From Chionoecetes opilio (lineage: Eukaryota; Arthropoda; Malacostraca; Decapoda; Majidae): a stretch of DNA of 64,000 bases. Made by a program: the position numbers and the translations under genes. Positions 10,896 through 21,589 of this stretch are shown piece by piece (within the stretch, counting starts at the first letter, position 1; every line of letters starts with the position of its first letter). Under the pieces are notes generated by a model. It saw only the letters and a list, made by a program, of their open reading frames with translations, was not told where the DNA came from and did no database searches. Location of the stretch: NCBI GenBank assembly GCA_016584305.1, contig JACEEZ010024149.1, positions 48,810 to 112,809 of the forward strand, in the 5' to 3' direction.

Positions 10896-11052
10896 CTCAT
10901 AATCTTCCTCTTCAAGATTAACCATGACTGGGTGATGCGTTCTTTACCTGTAGACGACCCCGTAAGTGATCTAGTGTTGGTTATTAAGGGCTGCGAGGAT
11001 CCCTGTTTGCATAAGTGGTTGAGGGATCATGGGAGGACGTTAGCTGGGTCTA

Positions 11053-11534
11053 AAGCTCCGTCCACACTAGCGGGCAGTGCCCGTCACGGGGAAAAGCACG
11101 CGGGCACACTGAAACTGTCTTCCACACAGCAGAGCCTGCCTGGCCCAGTCAGAGGCGAGCAGCTGGGCAGCCAGGCAGTGTAGCCGTTCTCTATTCAGGA
11201 AGACTGTTGTGCGGTACGACAACAATGCGAAGCAGAAAGGACCGTAAGAAGCTGGCACTGTGTACCATAATCATTGCTATGTGCCTGAAAAAGAATAAGG
11301 ACAAAGTGGAGAAAAAGAAGTGGCTCCACTTCTCCACTCCAAAGCTCCACATGTAACTTTGTATGTCTGGCAGCGACGCACTGCCGGGCGCGGCAGGCAG
11401 TGCCAGGTGAAATCGCTCACCTACCATCACGGGCATTTTACTCATTTGCCCGCGGGCACAAGCGGTGAGCCCGTCAACAGGCAAACTGCTCGCTTGTGCC
11501 CGCGGGCAACTGCCCGCTAGTGTGGACGGACCTT
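11053..11534 (+). mobile_element. PIF/Harbinger-like MITE, 482 bp
   Basis: Terminal inverted repeats: AAGCTCCGTCCACACTAG on the left and AAGGTCCGTCCACACTAG (reverse complement) on the right, both continuing CGGGCAGT. Subterminal GC-rich repeats (TGCCCGCGGGCA type) follow. Inside, 11225-11356 is a 43-codon ORF beginning MRSRKDRKKLALC, which resembles the basic N terminus of Harbinger nucleases. The element is thus inferred to be an internally deleted Harbinger. Exact ends and target duplication are ambiguous. A second copy lies at 61098-61572. Confidence 0.6.
11225..11356 (+). pseudogene. Remnant N-terminal ORF of a Harbinger-like transposase
   Basis: A 43-residue open frame (ATG at 11225, TAA at 11354-11356), rich in Lys/Arg with a hydrophobic LALCTIIIAMC segment and a KKKW motif. 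Many Harbinger nucleases start in this way (basic RRKKRR... followed by a hydrophobic stretch and WVRP-like motif), known to me from the family in general. The catalytic part is missing, so it is only a residue of a longer gene. In the duplicate at about 61267 the same ORF is frameshifted. Confidence 0.45.
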
Positions 11535-11558
11535 GACGGACCTTTAAAGGGGTGTGAG

Positions 11559-11836
11559 CAGTACCGTTTCTAGCCTTTTGGGGCCCTATGCGAAATGCTG
11601 TTTGGGGGCCCTACCTTGTAAACCTATGGTGGGGGGATTCCTAAGGTGGTCCGGGGGCACGCCTTTAATATTTAAATGCATCAATCTAGTGCACTTCAAG
11701 ATGAAAAGAGACTAGTCTAGATGGGAAAAAATAAATAAATAAAAAATGAAAAACATTAATGGCAGCTTGGGGACCCCTTGGTGGCTTAGGGGGCCTGTGC
11801 AACCGCGTAGTTTGCATATAGTAAGAAACGGTCCTG
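11559..11836. mobile_element. hAT-like MITE, 278 bp
   Basis: Ends CAGTACCGTTTCT and, in reverse complement, CAGGACCGTTTCT. The interior has GGGGCCCTATGCGAAA and a mirrored GGGGCCTGTGCAAC. CAG-starting imperfect inverted ends with this internal pattern suggest a hAT-type MITE, but I cannot identify an 8-bp target duplication. A copy of identical length is at 61597-61874. Confidence 0.5.
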
Positions 11837-13316
11837 GTAGGCGTGTTGTCTCACCAGCAGCCATTGTTAGTGATAGCCGCCAGATCATCTCATGTTCTCA
11901 TGGACTGCTCATCTCCATATCAAGCTGATGATACTGAGGCACACCAATCCCCCAGCACCCTATGCTTAATGGTAAAGAGGTGAACAGTCCATAACAACAA
12001 CAGCTGGGGTCAAATTATTGGTGTAACTCGTGTTTGGCATAGTGACACAGCAGTTTGACAAATACGTTCAGAATTAGTATTAAATTTCAAGGTTTTGTCT
12101 GTGTATTGTTCGCATTCTTATTCCTAAATACTCTGCTTGGTGAAATGTATGTGTAATTCTGCCTCCGGTAAATTTCGACTCATCTAGACTTTGAGCAACA
12201 GAACAGTATTTTTTCTAAGAGATTGATTGATTTAATGCCAAAAATGGGAGGTTTTTTTCTAAGAGAACACCTTTACATGGATGGGCTGAGTCCTCCCTCA
12301 CCTACCATACCCTTCCCAGCCACAGCCTCAACACCCCACACTCTGCAGGATACATCACACTCTCATGATAAGAAATTTACTTTACTGGAAATTACACAGC
12401 CGATTATTCAGTACAACAAATTTTCTCTTGCACATAAATATCTGATGGGTTGGTGACCACGAACAATTGAGTTTTAACGGTGAATGATTCCATATTCCTC
12501 CTTGCAACACATGGGTAATATTACTGAAGCAAGCCACATTGTAACACATATGATATCCACTGGGTAAGATTTAGCGAAACACTGACTAGGAACAAAGCCG
12601 GTGGTTAGCCGTAAGCCACTTCAGAGACAACGGGTCCATCACATCAAATCACATCATTCCTCATCTCATTGCTCCTTTATCCACATCAATGCCCATCATT
12701 CCTCATCTCAAACTGATTCATATGTGATGCCTCAAAATCATAAAATATAACACATGGTTTGTAATGCCTAAAAATCAGATAACTAAAGGAATGCTTAAGA
12801 AAACAGAATTTCAGCCAAAATCCTTCAAGATATCACCAAGTATTAAAAATTTCTTTCAACTTTCCTTCTTTCAAAACTTTCTTCAACCATCCACACTGAT
12901 ACATAATTACCTTCTATGAGTTATGGCCATTTTTTATCAATTCCTGCTGCCAGTTGGCGATCAATTCATGAGTTGATTGCAATGTGCACAGATCTCAACT
13001 TCAACTATTCTTCCTTTATCATGGAAATAAAGCCTTATAATTATTGTTCTTGCTTCACCGGATGCCAAAACTTCAATGTTATGATCTTGAGCAACATTCT
13101 GGTCTGCATTTTGACTTTTGCATGACTAGCAAATGTTCACTTATGATGATATGCATTCAGGCTGCACAGCAATAACATAAACATAAGTAGCTAAGTGATT
13201 ACAAAATACTCTAAGGTACAAAAAGAACAAATGAATGACACAAGACTTGCTGCCACGTCAACACATTGAGGGGCCTGGGGGGGGGTGCCTTAGTGAGGGG
13301 CTTGAGGGGGGGGGCC
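11837..13316. other. Non-coding sequence downstream of the hydrolase gene; Helitron empty site at 12511/12512
   Basis: I see no gene here. The stretch is duplicated at 61875-64000 and there a Helitron sits exactly between the bases equivalent to 12511 (A) and 12512 (T). The part closest to 13317 (on the minus strand) is expected to hold the 3' UTR of the ubiquitin hydrolase gene; the poly-G runs at 13270-13315 directly follow its stop codon. Confidence 0.6.
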
Positions 13317-13403
13317 TTACTCAGTCTTGGCGAGGGCCACCACGGCAAAGCGGGACTCATCGGGGTCGCGGTCCATGTACTTGCGGCAAACCTTGGCGGC
13401 ATC
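13317..13403 (-). CDS. UCH hydrolase last exon and stop
   Basis: 28 codons plus [23 protein letters not shown] then VVALAKTE. Acceptor CCCCGCCAG. The equivalent stop codon of the duplicate copy would lie about 73 bp past the right end of the window. Confidence 0.93.
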   Translation of the reverse strand, partial: DAAKVCRKYMDRDPDESRFAVVALAKTE

Positions 13404-16400
13404 CTGGCGGGGAGAACAATGATTCAAGATTGTGAGAGGATAACATACGTACACACAACTTAAGAGTGAAATATTGCCATCTTCAGCTCCTGCCAAGATT
13501 TTGAGGTCACAAGTTCTTAGCTTACATGCCTTACATTACATTGCATACGTGAGTCACAGCACGGTAAATACTTAGCACTGTTGAGGCATTGATGGTTAAC
13601 TCTGAGGTGCAATGGTTGTCACTTAAAAGGTAATTTGGGGAGAGGCAGATCATGTTAATGAAAAAAGATAGATAAGATACTTTGATCCTATCTAGACACT
13701 TTGCAAGTACCAACTACAAGGTTATTGACTATACAAAGTGCCACCACGCCAGGACGAACTTGGTGGGCTCGAACCGCTGACCGAATGCAGGGACGCTACA
13801 CGCGAGCCCGTAGCTCTACCAACCGAGCCACCCTGACGGGTGTTAACCCTTAAGCAGGTTGCTCAACAAAATTGTTGAGGCACATTCAGCCATTTTTAAA
13901 ACATATTAAATGCAGGTTCTGAATGAAGTATCCTTGTTCAGGCTGTTCAACAGCATTATAGATGTTAGCCTAGTGTATAAGTTTCCCAATATATGGCTTT
14001 GCGTTGAGGATATGACTCATTGTAAAAAAGGGAACACGGCCAGGTGGACTCTGTAGATTTTCTTTGTGTTTCTCTCCTCATCTTCGTGTGATATAGGTAA
14101 GTAATCATTCTTTTCTTGTTCATATTTTGACATTTAAATGTCGGTGACAATAATGAGTAGTAATTGTGTTTGATTTGTGATGACTATGATATAATACCAG
14201 CACTCTAAATGTTAGTCAACAATTTTGTTGAGCGGCCCAGTTATGGTAAAAATTTGTTGATCTTGGTTTGTGTTACAAAATCTGTTGCAGGTCATGTTCT
14301 TCTGGAATCATTCATGATTTGCTCTAATACCAAGGCAAAACTACGTTATGTACTGATTTGAACGAAAAAAACGAGAAAAAAAACAATTTATTGGTGAAAA
14401 TGTTGGATCTTTCAATATCAACACGGTCTTTCAATATCAAATATAAGAAGTTGCCTCAAAATTCTTTGATTTCTCATTTATTTACATATAGTGATAGTTT
14501 TGTAATGCTCAATTATGTATTTTGGGATCAACAAATATTTATAGATTTTTTGTGAAGACATTTTTTTTGTCAAAAACGAATCTGCATTTCCATATGTCGT
14601 TGTTTCATTACTTCAACAAAGAAAAATACAACATCAGCTTATGGAGATATCAAAAACCTAAAAAAAACTTAAGTTTTCTTATGTTTTCCTAGTTACAAAT
14701 ATAAATAAAAAATATTGAGTAAGTAACCATAACTGGGCAGCTCAACAAAATTGTAGAGGTTCATAACATAAGAACTATGATGTATTAAAAAAAACGTTCC
14801 TAGTGAAAGTTGTTTCTTACTTATCAAAATAAAGGAAAATGTCATTAAATAATTTTTTTCTAAACAAACTCTGTAAGTGCCCATTAAAGGGTTCATGAAA
14901 CAAGGGCAGATTGTCACAGTTCCTTGATGTGAGGGACAAGGGTTGCTGTGTCTCAACATCCTTCAACTTGCTCCAATACATGAGTGTTTGTACGGTCCAA
15001 AGAGTGGCTCGGCTACAAGAGATGTTTAAATGAAAAGAATCTTTCAAAATCTTTCCGTCTTTTCGCTAGTGGATTGGGCACAAAGCCAGCCACTCAGACC
15101 AACCCTGTGTCATCCTCAAACAAACAGTGCAGCATTTAACGTGGCTTGAAGCCTCGGTTATTAATGTTAAAAAAAAAAAGTTCCCCTAAACATCCAAGCC
15201 TTTTATGGCAAGTGTCAACACACACACAGACACTGCCTGAGTAGAGAAGCAGTAATGTCCTGGAGTGACATTTAGGTATGCCTTGGTTCAAGGCTCACTC
15301 ATCCCTCTAGGGTCTTTTGCTAAAAAAGCTGGCAGTTACTGTCCCCCTTCAGCAAGGGGATGGGATGAGTGTGGTATGTGAGGTCCCTACCTTACTCTTA
15401 GATTGCTCTCCGTGAGGTCTAAGCATCTTTCTAAAAGCAATATATGGTGATCACGAGTACAGCACACTATCAAGATTGTGAGTAAATAGCACACACATAC
15501 ACAACCTCAGAGGTGAAAGGTCACCTTCAGCTCCTGCCACGATTTTGAGGTCACAAGTCCTAGGCTTACATTACAGGAACTACCACGTGTAGGTCTCACA
15601 GCCTCTTGCAGCTTCCTTATTTTCTGATGTCCTTATTTCTTACCTCTTCTCTGTCAGGTGAACGAGGGTTATAGCGTGAAAGACGACTAGCCTAAATTGC
15701 CTCCACCCAGAAAAGAAATCAAAGCTGCATTTTCTTGGACCTCACAGATTACTCGCTTGTGAGGTGAAGTGTGCTAAACGCTACACCACTGGGCCTACCC
15801 ACTGTGAAAATGACGTGAACAAATACAATTGATCACAAGCATGGCTAACCACAAGACGGAACACACAGAGTGGGACGCCCTTAGTCCGTCTGGTACCATG
15901 ATGATAGACTGGCTGGGCCGTGTGTAAGCCTGCATGTGATCTAAGGTTGGTTAGAGATCATGGCGTTGGCAGGACACAATGCTGTGCACAGCCACGGCGA
16001 GAGTAGCCTTGCAAGTCTATTCAAAATTATATCAATACAAAATTTATTCATATGCACTTACTGATTATTTAATCATAATATATTATGTTGACTGTACAAG
16101 ACATTTGTTCAATCAGCAGCTCAGTGGTGTAGTGGTGAGAACACTCACCTCACAACCCAGAGGCCGGGAGCTCCAAGAAGGACGTGGGTTGGAATCCCCG
16201 GCCGGGTGGACAATTAGGACTTTTCTCTCTTCACGCAATGGCCCATGTTCACCAGTACAAACACCCAAAAATAGAGCATCTCTCTCTCTCTCTCATATAC
16301 GCATACACACATACACCCTTACCGCAAGAATAGTGTCAGCAGAGGTATCTCCATGTTTGACTGGGAACTTCCTGCGTCCATCTGTAAAATGTAATCTAAT

Positions 16401-19400
16401 GTAAGAATACTTCATCAAAGCTTTCTAGCCAAGCCTAATAACTTTGATCATTAATTTGAATTCAACTCGTGCTGATCAACTTCATGGAAATTTCCTTTCA
16501 CAAGACTCCCTAAATAAAGCAAGGCATCAAAGTTGAGTCATGGAAAATGGCAAAGGCGTTTTAGTGACATTATCAACCCGTAAACTTATGTCTGCCTTTG
16601 GAGTGAGTGAGTGGTAGCAATGCAATCAACGTGTTCCTCATGCCTTAGAAACTTTATGGGAGAGTTTTATTTCTGAACACTCTTTAGGAAGTGTTCAGAA
16701 AAAAACTCTTATCAGAAAGTTTCTCAGGCATGAAGAACACGTAAAGAAGCAACATGTAATCCCACAAGACAGACAAAAAGCACCAGCCGAGTCACTTCTA
16801 CAGTAGGGTAAAGACATGCACGCTACCTATCACCACTCCCTCCCTCCCCGGCCAATCATCTCCATGGTAACAGCACACACCACCATCAGGGGTCCTCCCT
16901 CCCCTACTCGCCTTGTCACTACCTCCTTCCTGCCAAGACACCAAGGCTTTCCACCACCATTGCACCCCTAATAAACCATGTAGAGCAAGTGTAACGCAGG
17001 AAAATGAGTCAAACGGGGGACTCACAATTGACAAAAAGTTTACACTGAGTGGTAAGAGTAAAGTAATAAATATAGCCATTTATTAAATAATAATTTTTCT
17101 TCACTCCTCAGTCCCAATTCATTTGGATATAGGTTTCCGGCCATATGTTTATGTTCGTAGTCACTGGTGACGTCACGGCAAGAAGGCAAGGAAGGGAGCA
17201 GGTAGACATACTCTCTCTCTCTCGCTGAGCCTGGCACGGGCTGGTCGCGTGGAGGGAGTCGTTTCCCCTGCAACCCTTTAGAAGGTATGTGAGTGGCGGT
17301 GTACTTATAAGGATATAAGGATGTCTGGTGCATTGATTAGTTCATGACAGACTTATAACTTGTGTTATGTTATCAGGGTTTTGGTCCTGGCAGTGGAGCG
17401 GAGTGGTGAGACACCAGCTGAGTGACAGCAGACAGTGACCAGCTTGGACACCAGTATATAGAGCTAAGGCTCTATTATAGCTCCGTTGTTTATTTATGTA
17501 GATAGGTATAGTACCTAATAACTGAGTATTGGAACTTTTGTAACTGCATTAAGCCCGGATGAGAAATTAGTCGTTTCGGGTATTTTTATTAACTTTCGAG
17601 TTTTCGGTGAAACCATTGGAGCTGTGATGTGATTACTGATCGTGATGATTATAAAGAAACCCTGTTAACGAGTCGTTCATTAAGTCCCAGTTATCCTCAT
17701 ATATTCTCTAAGTCTTTAATTCCTTTTTTCCCCACTTATTGTGGTGGTGGCAGCGTGATGGCCAGGTTTGTGGAGCCCTTCACATTAACATCCAGCCAGA
17801 AGGGAGGCACTACACAAGTACAAGTGCAGTGTAGAACACAAAGTGTGTGTTCCATAGTATTTCTATGATGCAAATACTAATGTGATATTTATATTCTAAA
17901 ATCATTCCTTTTTGACCTATGAGAGTACTCACAGGGTTAACTCTGATCCATGGCGTAAAACTCGTGCCACAAATTTTAATGATGAACACCGACAATAGAA
18001 TTAGAAGCGCATCATCGACCATCTAACCTCAAAAAACATTACGGGAAAATCTGACGTTAAACAGAAAGATGATGATGGTCACAGTGCAAGGCTACACACA
18101 AGCAAGGCAGAAGGCATGCATCTCCTAGTGACTCTGCTGCACATGAGTAGTCACAACATTAAGTATACAAATGTGGCAGTGGGTGGCAGCAGTGGGGTGC
18201 ATTTACTTTCCTACTAAATGCACTTCCTTTTATAAAGGCAATACAGCATCATATTTCTTTAACCCCAATAAAGCTGCATCTGACACACTTAACCGGTTGT
18301 GTCATTTTCCGTGTTGTCCTCAATATCAATCTTGACTAATTGCAACACAAAAATTACTTTTACTTATTGAATGAACAACTTCATAATATCTTGCACTACT
18401 TAGTCAAATCTACAATAAGGACAATTTGAGAAGGCAATACATCAAACTTTAAAAAAAAAAATAGCATTAATAGGAAGCAAGAGCATCCAAGGCATAAAAC
18501 TCTAAAAACCACACATGCCACAAATCTAAATGACGAACGCCGACAATAGAATTGTAAGTGTATCATTGACCGTCTAACCTCGCAAGACATTATGGCAAAA
18601 TCTGACGTTAAACAGAAAGATGATGATGATGATGACAAATATGAACCCATTACTTACCAAATTCATAAAGTTTCCCGTCCTTGTGTATAAAAGCTACAAA
18701 ATGCTCGTTGACTTGGGCTTCACGGTCAGGGGCCTGAAAGATGAAGCATTTTATTACTAGTCTGTCACTCATTCAAAAAGCATCAAAATGTTGTCACCTG
18801 GGTTTGCTTTAGTCAAGGTATGCACGAACAGAACCAGGAACACTAAAGCATCAGGTCCTCCTCCTTACAAGTGAACACCCTTGATAGCCTGGATAGGGTT
18901 CCTGTGGCCACACTAGCACCATGCACAACTTGCAAGGTCTTGATAATAATGAGTTACAAATACCAAACAAAAGCAATAAAACCTCCATCACACTCCTACA
19001 GTTGCAATGGAGAACCAAGGTAATGATAGATAGGTACGTAAAATGTAAAAACCACCATATTCATACAGATCAAATACAAGACTAACGTGACGACCATTCC
19101 AGCCTCACCTCGGTCTGGCCTTCCTGCGCGGACTCCTCGTGGGCCTTGGAGATGCCGTCGTCCTCCTCCAGTGCGTGACCCCGCTCCTCCGGCCCCATGG
19201 CCTCCGTCTTGACCAGGAAGTCCTTCAAGGCTCCGTCAGACAGCTCGATACTGCGACAGTATAAAGGTGGTGGTAAAGTGTGCATAAAGTGGCATAAGTG
19301 GTGGTATAGTGTGTAAAAAGTGGTTTAAGTGAGCAGTAAGGCCAGTTACTGCCACTTTTGTTGTGTAAATATAGGGCAACAGGAGTGTGTGTAGTGCACT

Positions 19401-21081
19401 GGTTATCTTCAATACAAAAAAAATGTTGGCCTATATTTACACTACACCCTTTGTAGTGAAGATTGCTCTGCCCAGTGGTCACACACTGTTAAGTAGTGAG
19501 GATATTGTGATAGGTAGTGAGGCTACGAGGAGTGCACCAATTAGCTGTCACATAGAAAAGGGGGGAAAGGCAGGGGGCGTGGCTTCTGGGCAAGTTGAAC
19601 GTAACTTTACTATAGTTGTGATTTAGAGGAAAAGAGCTAAATAAATAGTGCCCACCTGTCCCTGTTGTTGGCGACGGCGTGGATCAGCGCCACGGTGCCG
19701 CACGCGTTGCCCACAAACTGCTTCATGAAGTACACGTTCTCGGGCACACTGGCACCGGCTTCCTCCTGCTCCTCCTCCTGCTTCTTCTTGAAATCCTCTT
19801 GCTGCAAAACACACAAATTTATTAGGCTAGGAGTCTTCACTTTTTTGTCCTTCTTTTTTACACCACAAAGGACTGTTATTTGAGGTTTATTTTTGGTTAT
19901 TTTAGGTAAGGGGGAAAAAAAGTACTAACAAAAAGCCCACTTAGTTGCCAGTCCCTATAAGGAAGACAGTAGGAGAATATTGAAAGGTGCCTTTACCTAT
20001 CAGTATTGTTACTTCATAAGGCAAAGTCTATGTTTACATTAGTTTGTCTGAGGTTAATTGGTGGTAATTTGTTAGGTTGTATAAATACATGGCCATTTTT
20101 CTATGTCCATCCTATCAAACATTAATCCTTGTCCTTTTGGTTATACCGTCAAACATCTTTCCGTCTACGCCAAAGCTATTGAATGTTTCCGAGTCATTCA
20201 CATTCTTTCCATTCTCCACAATATCAAAACAACTTAACCTTTCTATCCTTGCCACTTCACTGACACCCTAGGCTTCATCTCCTCCGTTCCATGGTTATTG
20301 CCCTACCTGTCACATATCCTCAAGTTCAATTGTTGATACTTTTAAAATACACAAACTTAACAAGTAGCTACATACTTCTTCGCTTTAATGACCACCTTCT
20401 ATAGCCACTAGTTTAGCCACCATAATAATACAGTAAAACCTCTCATATTCAGACTAATTGGGCCAAGGAGTGGTCCGAGTAATGCAAGGATCCGAATAAT
20501 GGGGGGATTATATATGGGGGGATATGGAGAGAAAAAGAAGAAAAAAGAAAAAGAAAAAAAAAATCTAGGTGTATATATGTTAGGATGTGTATATATATAT
20601 TCTAATAGCTAGGAAATTTCGACCCCTACAAAAAAAAATCTAGGTGTATATAGCTAGGAAATGTCGACCCCTAAAAAAAAAAAAAAAAAAAAAAAAAATC
20701 TAGGTGTATATATAGCTAGGAATTTCGACCCCTAAAAAAAAAGATAAAAAAAAAAAGATAAAAAAAAAAGGAGAAGGTCCGAATAATGAGGGTCCGAATA
20801 CGAGAGGTTTTACTGTAATAACAATCTGGAAAGACTGAGCGTTTTAGATGACATAGTACAGGAAAGGAAGGAACAGGGAAGAGTGCATCAACCCCAAACA
20901 TAATATGGGAATAGGACGTTTAACTAAGACAATAATGCTGATGATGCCGTGCCTTGTCTGAGAAGGGGTAGAGTAGGATGACGGCACACACGGGCTGCGG
21001 CACCATGCCCAGCATGTCGTCCTCCAGGCCGTACACATCATGGATGGTCCACTTCTCAGGCACACCCAGGCCGCCCATGAA
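13317..21081 (-). CDS. Ubiquitin carboxyl-terminal hydrolase, UCHL1/UCHL3 type (five coding exons, first exon missing)
   Basis: A cysteine protease of the peptidase C12 family that removes small adducts from the C terminus of ubiquitin in the cytosol. Coding join on the minus strand: 21081-20953, 19801-19656, 19250-19109, 18733-18658, 16381-16323, 13403-13317. Phases fit across every junction and give 212 residues, against about 230 for human UCHL3, so only an N-terminal exon of 15-20 codons is missing. The catalytic Cys is in [14 protein letters not shown], the His in NEHFVAF, and the Asp in FDGRRKF, whose codon is split between two exons. The crossover-loop region ([16 protein letters not shown]) and the C-terminal [15 protein letters not shown] match the family. 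No internal stop is seen. Introns carry MITE, SINE and minisatellite insertions. The coding strand reads with normal GC-rich codons, unlike the AT-rich surroundings. Confidence 0.93.
13741..13842 (-). repeat. tRNA-derived SINE head
   Basis: On the minus strand, A-box-like TGGCTCGGTTGGTAGAGC is followed 45-50 nt later by a perfect B box GGTTCGAGCCC. Acceptor-stem pairing is poor and the sequence runs on after the B box, so this is more likely a SINE than a functional tRNA. Confidence 0.5.
13843..15572. other. Intron sequence, no gene recognised
   Basis: Within the last intron of the hydrolase gene. It is AT-rich and mentions of AACAAAATTGTTGAG recur (about 13865, 14220 and, with one change, 14745), suggesting a further old repeat family that I could not delimit. 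Confidence 0.5.
15573..15650 (+). repeat. CR1-like LINE 3'-UTR fragment
   Basis: Matches the 3' end of the LINE at 57941-58955: GGAACTACCACGTGTAGG, GCCTCTTGCAGCTTCCTTAT and the TTCTGATGTCC tail. Only the tail is present, a typical extreme 5' truncation. Confidence 0.75.
15640..15805 (-). repeat. tRNA-derived SINE (minus copy)
   Basis: Minus strand reads CCCAGTGGTGTAGCGTTTAG, CACCTCACAA and then a body (CAATTTAGG, TTTCACGC, GTTCACC) shared with the plus-strand copy at 16112-16260. The B box is less clear in this copy. Confidence 0.5.
16112..16265 (+). repeat. tRNA-derived SINE (plus copy)
   Basis: A-box-like CAGTGGTGTAGTGGTGAGAA and B box GGTTGGAATCC about 60 nt apart, followed by the same body as the copy at 15640-15805 (CAATTAGGAC, TTCACGC, GTTCACC). 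It ends about 60 nt beyond the donor side of a hydrolase exon, inside the intron. Confidence 0.55.
16323..16381 (-). CDS. UCH hydrolase exon with the catalytic aspartate
   Basis: 59 nt encoding (D)[19 protein letters not shown], equivalent to the DGRKPFPINHG block of UCHL3; the Asp is completed across the junction. Acceptor TTTTACAG, donor GTAAGG. Confidence 0.92.
16390..17935. other. Intron sequence, no gene recognised
   Basis: Part of the intron between the His and Asp exons. It contains a TGACGTCA site near 17170 and no coding signal. Confidence 0.5.
17940..18080 (+). repeat. Dispersed repeat copy ending GACGTTAAACAGAAAGATGATG
   Basis: Paired with 18494-18632. Shared strings: AATGATGAACACCGACAATAG / AATGACGAACGCCGACAATAG, CATCTAACCTC / CGTCTAACCTC and AATCTGACGTTAAACAGAAA. 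The GATGAT end resembles a retroelement tail. Confidence 0.7.
18494..18632 (+). repeat. Second copy of the same dispersed repeat
   Basis: About 85% similar by eye to 17940-18080 and in the same orientation; the tail (GATGAT)n is longer. It lies 25 bp from the His exon donor. A third, very short tail piece is at 29402-29425. Confidence 0.7.
18658..18733 (-). CDS. UCH hydrolase exon with the catalytic histidine
   Basis: 76 nt encoding [20 protein letters not shown] then KLYEF and the first base of an Asp codon. The His of NEHF aligns with the family catalytic His. Acceptor CTTTCAG, donor GTAAGTAA. Confidence 0.93.
19109..19250 (-). CDS. UCH hydrolase exon with the crossover loop
   Basis: 142 nt, [20 protein letters not shown] ... 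[19 protein letters not shown]. In UCHL3 the equivalent stretch forms the loop over the active site. Acceptor CGCAG, donor GTGAGG. Confidence 0.93.
19656..19801 (-). CDS. UCH hydrolase exon with the catalytic cysteine
   Basis: 146 nt, starting [11 protein letters not shown] (charged loop) and ending NNRD plus two bases. It contains [17 protein letters not shown], where the Cys is the family nucleophile; the preceding Gln of the oxyanion hole is present in MKQ. Acceptor TTTTGCAG, donor GTGGGC. Confidence 0.93.
19910..19990 (-). repeat. LINE 3'-UTR fragment
   Basis: Contains GCCCACTTAGTTGCCAGTCC, CTATAAGGAAGACAGTAGGAG, which corresponds to 44540-44590 next to the LINE at 44.6-46.4 kb. By that orientation it is the 3' end of a minus-strand LINE copy. 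Confidence 0.6.
20431..20815. mobile_element. pogo/Tigger-like MITE, 385 bp, TA target duplication
   Basis: Inverted ends CAGTAAAACCTCTCATATTC (left) and CAGTAAAACCTCTCGTATTC (right, reverse complement), flanked by TA at 20429-20430 and 20816-20817. The interior has three poly-A linked copies of CTAGGTGTATATA...GACCCCTA and repeated GTCCGAATAATG. TA duplication and CAGT ends are typical of the Tc1/mariner-pogo group. It lies in a hydrolase intron. Confidence 0.75.
20953..21081 (-). CDS. UCH hydrolase exon (N-terminal part: substrate-binding lobe)
   Basis: 43 codons, [11 protein letters not shown] ... [20 protein letters not shown] ... YPFSDK, matching UCHL3 residues after the first dozen or so. 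The acceptor is CCGCAG before TTC. The donor after AAG reads GCACGG, a GC donor instead of GT, yet this is the only junction that keeps phase 0 with the next exon. Confidence 0.9.
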
Positions 21082-21111
21082 CTGCGGAACACAACCCAAC
21101 ATTAGATACCA

Positions 21112-21588
21112 AGCAGAGGCGGTGTGAGGAAATACTAGGAGAGGTGGTGTGAGGAAATACTAGGAGAGGTGGTGTGAGGAAATACTAGGAGAGGCGGTGT
21201 GAGGAAATACTAGGAGAGGTGGTGTGAGAAAATACTAGGAGAGGTGGTGTGAGGAAATACTAGGAGAGGTGGTGTGAGAAAATACTAGGAGAGGTGGTGT
21301 GAGAAAATACTAGGAGAGGTGGTGTGAGGAAATACTAGGAGAGGTGGTGTGAGGAAATACTAGGAGAGGTGGTGTGAGAAAATACTAGGAGAGGCGGTGT
21401 GAGAAAATACTAGGAGAGGCGGTGTGAGGAAATACTAGGAGAGGTGGTGTGAGGAAATACTAGGAGAGGTGGTGTGAGGAAATACTAAGAGAGGCGGTGT
21501 GAGAAAATACTAGGAGAGGCGGTGTGAGAAAATACTAGGAGAGGTGGTGTGAGGAAATACTAGGAGAGGCGGTGTGAGAAAATACATA
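21112..21588. repeat. 25-bp minisatellite, about 19 copies
   Basis: Unit GAGAGGTGGTGTGAGGAAAT plus ACTAG, with T/C and G/A variants. It begins about 30 bp from the acceptor of the exon at 20953-21081; on the coding strand the array is pyrimidine-rich. Confidence 0.95.
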
Positions 21589-21589
21589 C

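Noticed and set aside
13741..13842. Functional tRNA gene on the minus strand
   Set aside because: B box is perfect but acceptor-stem pairing is poor and sequence continues as a SINE body.
21112..21588. CRISPR-like array
   Set aside because: Repeats directly abut one another with no unique spacers; the genome is eukaryotic.
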